Assembly: GCA_942490885.1 (NCBI GenBank)
Contig: CALNYT010000002.1
Span: forward strand, 186,001 to 250,000
Reading direction: 5' to 3'
From: Oceanirhabdus sp942490885
GTDB taxonomy: Bacteria > Bacillota > Clostridia > Clostridiales > Clostridiaceae
Length of the DNA: 64,000 nucleotides
Part shown: positions 60,167-64,000 of the stretch, piece after piece
How the letters are laid out: each line of letters opens with the position of its first letter
Position numbering within the stretch: position 1 is the first letter of the stretch
Program-made: the position numbers and the translations under genes
The notes under the pieces: generated by a model
Seen by the model: the letters and a program-made list of their open reading frames with translations, nothing else
The model's database searches: none
Told to the model about the DNA's origin: nothing

Positions 60167-60282
60167 TAATTAAATGACAACTTCCTATGAAGGGGTGGGA
60201 TAGCGGTTACCTGTTTTGTCCACAACATAATTATTAATACTTATTTTTATAGTAAATTAATGAGCCAAAAGGTGAAAATGGA

Positions 60283-60432
60283 GTGAGTGAGACTCAGGAA
60301 GCTTGGGAAGAGGGAGTTACAGTAAAGCCAGATGGTAGCGTTAGAATACATGATTTTGGTAGAAAGGTTGGACCGAATGGAGAAACAAGAGTAAAGGTAC
60401 ATCAAGATTCTAATGGGAATTTACAAAGATAA
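60283..60432 (+). pseudogene. Polymorphic-toxin C-terminal tip remnant (49 aa)
   Basis: GTG 60283 (AAAGGTG in front) opens 49 codons: SETQEAWEEGVTVKPDGSVR, then IHDFGRKVGPNGETRVKVHQ and a short end. This pattern of Gly-x-Arg-Lys-x-Gly...Gly-Glu-Thr-Arg-x-Lys-Val-His resembles the last 50 residues of Rhs/LXG-like secreted toxins as I remember them. No upstream secretion or repeat domain exists, so it is an orphan tip, possibly left by recombination that swaps toxin ends. Confidence 0.5.
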
Positions 60433-60538
60433 ATATATCTATCAAAGTAAATCATCAAGTGTCTATAATCTCTTATTTGAAAAAAGCGAATCAGATTATC
60501 CTTATACTGATTTAGTTAAAGTACAAAAAGAAGAATAA
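60413..60538 (+). CDS. Small ORF after the toxin tip (41 aa)
   Basis: ATG 60413 lies inside the preceding frame and gives 41 residues (MGIYKDKYIYQSKSSSVYNL, then LFEKSESDYPYTDLVKVQKE). It overlaps the toxin tip by 20 bp and ends 5 bp before a terminator stem. Position suggests an immunity-type partner or its remnant. Too short to classify. Confidence 0.4.
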   Translation: MGIYKDKYIYQSKSSSVYNLLFEKSESDYPYTDLVKVQKEE

Positions 60539-60543
60539 AAAAT

Positions 60544-60590
60544 TAGGGGAAGCTCAAAATAGAAATTTTATTTTGAATTCCCCTTTATTT
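60544..60590 (+). terminator. Terminator before the AraC-like gene (convergent)
   Basis: AGGGGAA(GCTCAAAATA) pairs with (TATTTTGAA)TTCCCCT; TTTATTTTTTATTT follows. It also marks the end of the minus-strand regulator gene at 60592. Confidence 0.75.
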
Positions 60591-60591
60591 T

Positions 60592-61506
60592 TTATTTATC
60601 TTCTACAGAAATATAATACTCAATAATACCATTAGAATTAGTATTTCTAATTTCGAAATCTGGATTATCAGATAAGGTATATCCAGAATTCAAAATCCAT
60701 ACTCCATCGATGTAGTCATATACATTAGTTATTGGATTACCTTCATATTTTAAAGAGGATATACTCTCACTATTTAAAGTTTTTTCTTTTGTATCATGTA
60801 TAAATAAAGCGTACTTTGATTGAGGAATTTCTTTAAGAACAAATCCTTCAGGAATATCCTCTGTTTCTTCGTATTGAACACCTAGTGTGTAGAGGTAATT
60901 TATATTCTCATCATCTTCATGAATACAAAGAGGATCGTACTCATATAAGGAATATATTTTGTTTTTATCACTTTGTCCCAGAATATTATTTTTCTGTTTG
61001 TTAAATTCATTTAAAAATTTATCTATCAAGTTGTTTTCTACCTGTTGGGATTGGTTAAGATTAATTGTTTTTCCAATAATCTTAAAAGAATTCTTAATAA
61101 TAATTTTTGTATCCAATAATAACACGTCCTTTTCAAATAATCTTTTCTTTCTCATTACATCAAACTTCTCGTACAAAGGGAGCGTATCTAACGCTATGCT
61201 ATTCTTTGGTGTAACGCCATATATTTTTTTGAAGGCTCTTATGAAGACCTCATGAGATTCAAAGCCTGTCTCAAATGCTATATCACATATATTGAGGTTT
61301 GATTCTCTTAACATCAAGGCACCCAGTGAAATACGTCTTTTTCTTATATAGTTTTTAGGTGTTTCTCCAACTATAGCAGAAAATATTCTGTAAAAGTGAG
61401 GTATGGAGAATCCTATTTTACATGCTACATCCTCTATAGAGAAGGAGTCTAAAAGTTTTTCTTCAATAAAATCTATTGCATTTTGAATAACTGAGAAATA
61501 ATCCAT
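60592..61506 (-). CDS. AraC-family regulator with GyrI-like effector domain
   Basis: The 304-residue regulator has an N-terminal AraC/XylS double helix-turn-helix (residues 5-105; SIEDVACKIGFSIPHFYRIFSAIVGETPKNYIRKRRI and CDIAFETGFESHEVFIRAFKKIYGVTP) and a C-terminal GyrI-like small-molecule-binding domain (about 140-304; QYEETEDIPEGFVLKEIPQSKYALFIH). This is the Rob/BmrR-like layout that senses hydrophobic drugs. ATG 61506 follows TTTGGAGGATAAAA. No resistance pump is next to it, so its target lies elsewhere or is the divergent DUF6323-like operon. Confidence 0.9.
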   Translation of the reverse strand: MDYFSVIQNAIDFIEEKLLDSFSIEDVACKIGFSIPHFYRIFSAIVGETPKNYIRKRRISLGALMLRESNLNICDIAFETGFESHEVFIRAFKKIYGVTPKNSIALDTLPLYEKFDVMRKKRLFEKDVLLLDTKIIIKNSFKIIGKTINLNQSQQVENNLIDKFLNEFNKQKNNILGQSDKNKIYSLYEYDPLCIHEDDENINYLYTLGVQYEETEDIPEGFVLKEIPQSKYALFIHDTKEKTLNSESISSLKYEGNPITNVYDYIDGVWILNSGYTLSDNPDFEIRNTNSNGIIEYYISVEDK

Positions 61507-61713
61507 ATTTTATCCTCCAAAGCTTTGGTGAGGGTTGGCTTAAAAATTACTTCGACTTTTGTTTCAAAAATGTGAGTGGTTCTTTCACTTTTTGAAAGAA
61601 CTTTAGGAGAAGTTATTTTTAAACAATCCCTAAGTTTATTCTATCAAAATGGAGAAAGGGTTACTTGATGTTTTTTATCAAGATAAAAAATAGCACAAAA
61701 TTCCAAGTGATTA

Positions 61714-61755
61714 TTGACAGGAACAAAAATAGCACGTATAATGGAATACTATACG
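61714..61755 (+). promoter_or_regulatory. Promoter with dyad over the -10 box
   Basis: TTGACA (61714-61719), 17-bp spacer, TATAAT (61737-61742). CGTATA (61735-61740) and TATACG (61750-61755) form an inverted repeat that covers the -10 box and start site, a likely repressor site for the operon at 61844. Confidence 0.65.
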
Positions 61756-61843
61756 CGCTAAGCTATATTATACCATAAAATAAAGAAAATGTCAAGAAGA
61801 GAATTTTAAAAGATTTAATTCTAAAAAAAGGAGTTGAACAAAT

Positions 61844-62314
61844 ATGTTTTTACCATCAATATTAAATCCTGATAATAAAGAATTAAAAGAGATTCAAATG
61901 AATGAACTGCTCCAAACCAATAAAGAGAGCGAAAAGTTTAATCTAATATTGACTGAAGAAGATGCAAAAGAAATCATTAAGGTGAGAGGTTGGGCGCTGC
62001 AAAGTTACGGAAGAATTGAAATTGATATGGGAGTGGCAAAGAAATTAATAGAAAAATTTTCTTCTTCTCCATTTATAGAACAGGAGGATTATGTTGTAAC
62101 TCTTAATAACTTACAGGAATTATTTTATTATATGAAAAATGAAACAGAGGATAGATTAGGGGATGATATGGTCATAGATATTATTTATGAATTCTATAAT
62201 AATGAATGTGGTGGAGATATTGAGTTTTTATGGGAGGAAATCCAGGTATTTTCAGAGAAATTTAGGTGTGAAAATCAGAAAAAAGATTATTTATCAGAGA
62301 GGAAGTTTTTTTGA
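61844..62314 (+). CDS. DUF6323-like protein
   Basis: The 156-residue, acidic, helical protein contains LTEEDAKEIIKVRGWALQSYGRIEIDMGVAKKLIEKF and YVVTLNNLQELFYYMKNETEDRLGDDMVIDIIYEFYNNECGGDIEFLWEEI. From memory this is the clostridial DUF6323 family, which sits in front of DUF6179-like genes; function unknown. ATG 61844 has an AAAAGGAG ribosome binding site. The next gene starts 4 bp before its stop, so the two are translated together. Confidence 0.65.
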   Translation: MFLPSILNPDNKELKEIQMNELLQTNKESEKFNLILTEEDAKEIIKVRGWALQSYGRIEIDMGVAKKLIEKFSSSPFIEQEDYVVTLNNLQELFYYMKNETEDRLGDDMVIDIIYEFYNNECGGDIEFLWEEIQVFSEKFRCENQKKDYLSERKFF

Positions 62315-63078
62315 TGATTATAAATAGTATAGCTGCTGAAAATTCAATTGAAGAGATTAAAATAAAAATTGAAAATCTAAATAAAAATCAATATACTTTT
62401 TCAATTTTAAAAGAAGGTTTTCGTATTGGTCTTATTGATAAAAAAACCATAAGTAGTATTCAAAATCAAATAATGAATATACTTAAAGATTTAATAACAA
62501 GGTATACTGTAGGTGAAAGCAGTTCAGTTCCTATTACAACAGGAGAAAAATTATTAGCATCTATTTGTTACTGTATTGATGCTTATTGTGAGAGTTTTAA
62601 TGATATTGAAGAGTGTATAGATGTATTAAAGACAAAGAATATAAGAGAATTATACGAGAAGGGTGTTGAACTTGTAACATCATATGTTGATGAAACAAGA
62701 ATACTTTATGAAAAAATAAAAAAAGATAAATTACCTATAGATTTGCGAGCATATGATGATACAATCGATGAAGGACTATCCAGTTTTTTTAAGGATTATG
62801 GAGTAGTGTTTAATGCACACGACACTATGGGAAGTATTGATTATCCTTTAACCTTTGATGATATGAGTATTAGAGGGATAAATTATATTAAGAATTATTT
62901 GAATACTTTAGAAGTAGAAACCTTCTTTTGTAAGTTTTTTAGTAATAATGATATTGTAAAAACATTGAAACAATATGGATATATATATAATACTGATTAT
63001 AGACTTGAGCTAATAAATGTATTTGAAGTATTAATAAATAATAGTATTTTTTCTGTATTATCAGGAAATTATGGATGA
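62311..63078 (+). CDS. DUF6179-like protein, N-terminal part (gene cut by TGA)
   Basis: The 255-residue product opens IINSIAAENSIEEIKIKIEN, continues GESSSVPITTGEKLLASICYCIDAYCESF, and near the end has YNTDYRLELINVFEVLINNSIFSVLSGNYG, then TGA (63076-63078). The frame stays open on the other side and continues to 63729, so a gene of about 472 codons is interrupted by one nonsense codon. From memory the family is DUF6179. ATG 62311 overlaps the DUF6323-like stop. Confidence 0.6.
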   Translation: MMIINSIAAENSIEEIKIKIENLNKNQYTFSILKEGFRIGLIDKKTISSIQNQIMNILKDLITRYTVGESSSVPITTGEKLLASICYCIDAYCESFNDIEECIDVLKTKNIRELYEKGVELVTSYVDETRILYEKIKKDKLPIDLRAYDDTIDEGLSSFFKDYGVVFNAHDTMGSIDYPLTFDDMSIRGINYIKNYLNTLEVETFFCKFFSNNDIVKTLKQYGYIYNTDYRLELINVFEVLINNSIFSVLSGNYG

Positions 63079-63729
63079 AATTTAAATATTTCAGAAGTTA
63101 GTTATAAAATTTTACATGAAAGACTTAATAGTTTGAACCAAAAGGAAATATGTATTTTTATAGATAAAGCTATTGAGAAAGTTATTAAGGATTTAGCAAT
63201 AGATAGGGTAGACTTAATAGACTATATGAATAAATATAAATCATTATTTGTTCCTAGATTGCTAAGTTCATTAGAAAATGGAAATCTTCATAATATGGTT
63301 GTAATAGATAAAGAAGAGAAAAGTACAAATAGTAAAATTATATTTAATGAAGGGGATAGAGTGAATGATGAGAATTTCAGATCAATAATCCACAAAATAA
63401 CTAAGTGTGAAAATATGCAGGATAAAATAGATCTGATTAAATCAAGTGTACAGTCTATAAATGATTTTATAGATCTCCTTAATTCAAATTGCTTATTTGG
63501 AGATGAATTTACTGAATTATTTAATTCCTTGAGGGATATAGAATTATCCATATTAGCAAAAATTGTATTCCAAGAAGAGTTAAGTAAGGGGGCACTGAAT
63601 TTAAGTCAAGGAATCAAGGATAAAGGGGATTTTGATTCAGAGTGGGAGAGGTATTATATTGATGTATTACAGAATCTTAGTGAAGATGGGATTAAATTAA
63701 TTGAGAAATATATTGATAATATTAATTAA
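63079..63729 (+). pseudogene. DUF6179-like protein, C-terminal part after in-frame TGA
   Basis: It is in the same frame as 62311: NLNISEVSYKILHERLNSLN leads straight into QKEICIFIDKAIEKVIKDLA, and a C-terminal region EELSKGALNLSQGIKDKGDF follows. The protein character runs without a break right after the TGA, which shows it is the other half of one gene. TTG 63133 could restart translation but has no ribosome binding site. A sequencing error is possible. Confidence 0.6.
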
Positions 63730-63798
63730 GTATTGATAAAAAAGGAGCAAAATGATTTTATTGTATAATGTACATATACATTAATTGGGGGTATTGGG

Positions 63799-64000
63799 AT
63801 GAAAATACTAAAACAGTCTTTTGGAAATTTAATAAATGAAGAAGAAGTTATAAAATATACATTGATTAATAAAAATAAAATGGAAATTAGCTTGTTAAAT
63901 TATGGTGGAATAATACAAGAAATAATTGTTCCTGATAGGAACGGGAAATTTGAAAACATTGTATTAGGCTTTGATAACATAAGAGATTATGAAGAGAAAT
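63799..64000 (+). CDS. galM: Aldose 1-epimerase, N-terminal part (runs off window)
   Basis: ATG 63799 (TTGGGGGTATTGGG in front) opens 67 codons to the window end: KYTLINKNKMEISLLNYGGI, then IQEIIVPDRNGKFENIVLGF and DNIRDYEEK. The Asn-Tyr-Gly-Gly-Ile and Pro-Asp-x-x-Gly-x-x-x-x-Ile-Val-Leu-Gly-Phe-Asp signatures are those of GalM-type mutarotases, which interconvert the anomers of galactose or glucose. The catalytic His and Glu lie beyond the window. TATAAT at about 63763 may belong to its promoter. Confidence 0.8.
   Translation, partial: MKILKQSFGNLINEEEVIKYTLINKNKMEISLLNYGGIIQEIIVPDRNGKFENIVLGFDNIRDYEEK

Noticed and set aside
23007..63078. Two in-frame TGA codons in otherwise open genes (23007, 63076) as possible selenocysteine or recoding
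   Set aside because: The LigT case is also 5'-truncated, neither has a convincing SECIS-like hairpin directly downstream, and all other genes use TGA as a normal stop. Nonsense mutations explain both.
1..64000. CRISPR array
   Set aside because: Repeats found are either dispersed or tandem without regular unique spacers; no cas genes.

Overview
The window is AT-rich, low-GC Firmicutes DNA. AGGAGG/GGGGG-type ribosome binding sites, frequent TTG and GTG starts, a tyrosine T-box leader, a Bce-type antimicrobial-peptide module, a CD3324-like regulator and DUF6323/DUF6179-like genes together point to Clostridium sensu stricto. This is judged from reading the sequence and recalling families; no search was run. 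No tRNA, rRNA or CRISPR array was seen.

Left part (1-8.9 kb): the 3' end of a TPR protein; a 1790-residue signalling protein (degenerate kinase, AAA-type ATPase, TPR region, GAF, GGDEF, GAF); a T-box-controlled tyrS; a YqfO/CutA-like protein; and a promoter-RNA-terminator unit at 8.94-9.09 kb that looks like an orphan riboswitch or small RNA.

Accessory array (9.3-23 kb): about twenty short genes, nearly all on the + strand: nine GNAT acetyltransferases, two class I methyltransferases, MccF-type carboxypeptidase, Nudix, NIF3 and an alpha/beta hydrolase. Five of them carry the same 20-nt leader ending in the ribosome binding site, and imperfect hairpin-rich repeats of about 140-260 bp lie between genes. 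Broken genes are common: a methyltransferase tail, a histidine-phosphatase/MccF chimera, a GNAT head and a LigT remnant. The region looks like a gene-cassette-like area that gains and loses small detoxification or modification genes.

Middle (23-37 kb): a DUF5692-like membrane protein, an HTH protein, a Crp/Fnr regulator beside a split permease with a ferredoxin tail, a secreted Vps62-like protein with crystallin-like repeats, a three-gene MacB-like export operon on the - strand, a zinc-ribbon protein that seems to have lost its methyltransferase core, and an ECF sigma/DUF4367 pair.

Rearranged region (37-56 kb): a CD3324-like regulator plus GNAT module occurs twice, and a lipoprotein plus BceRS-like two-component module occurs twice exactly 8079 bp apart. 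The left copy has lost its ABC transporter and is joined to a CD3324 fragment; the right copy keeps the BceAB-like transporter. An IS110 element, a TnpB remnant, MITE-like elements, an M16 peptidase (sharing an ECF-type promoter with the sigma gene), a DUF3990/DUF3791-like toxin-antitoxin candidate and a MerR/membrane-protein pair lie among them.

Right part (56-64 kb): an RluF-like pseudouridine synthase, a membrane-anchored HTH protein, a one-gene ABC exporter, a VOC protein, a toxin-tip remnant with a small partner ORF, an AraC/GyrI-like regulator, DUF6323/DUF6179-like genes (the second cut by an in-frame TGA) and the start of galM.
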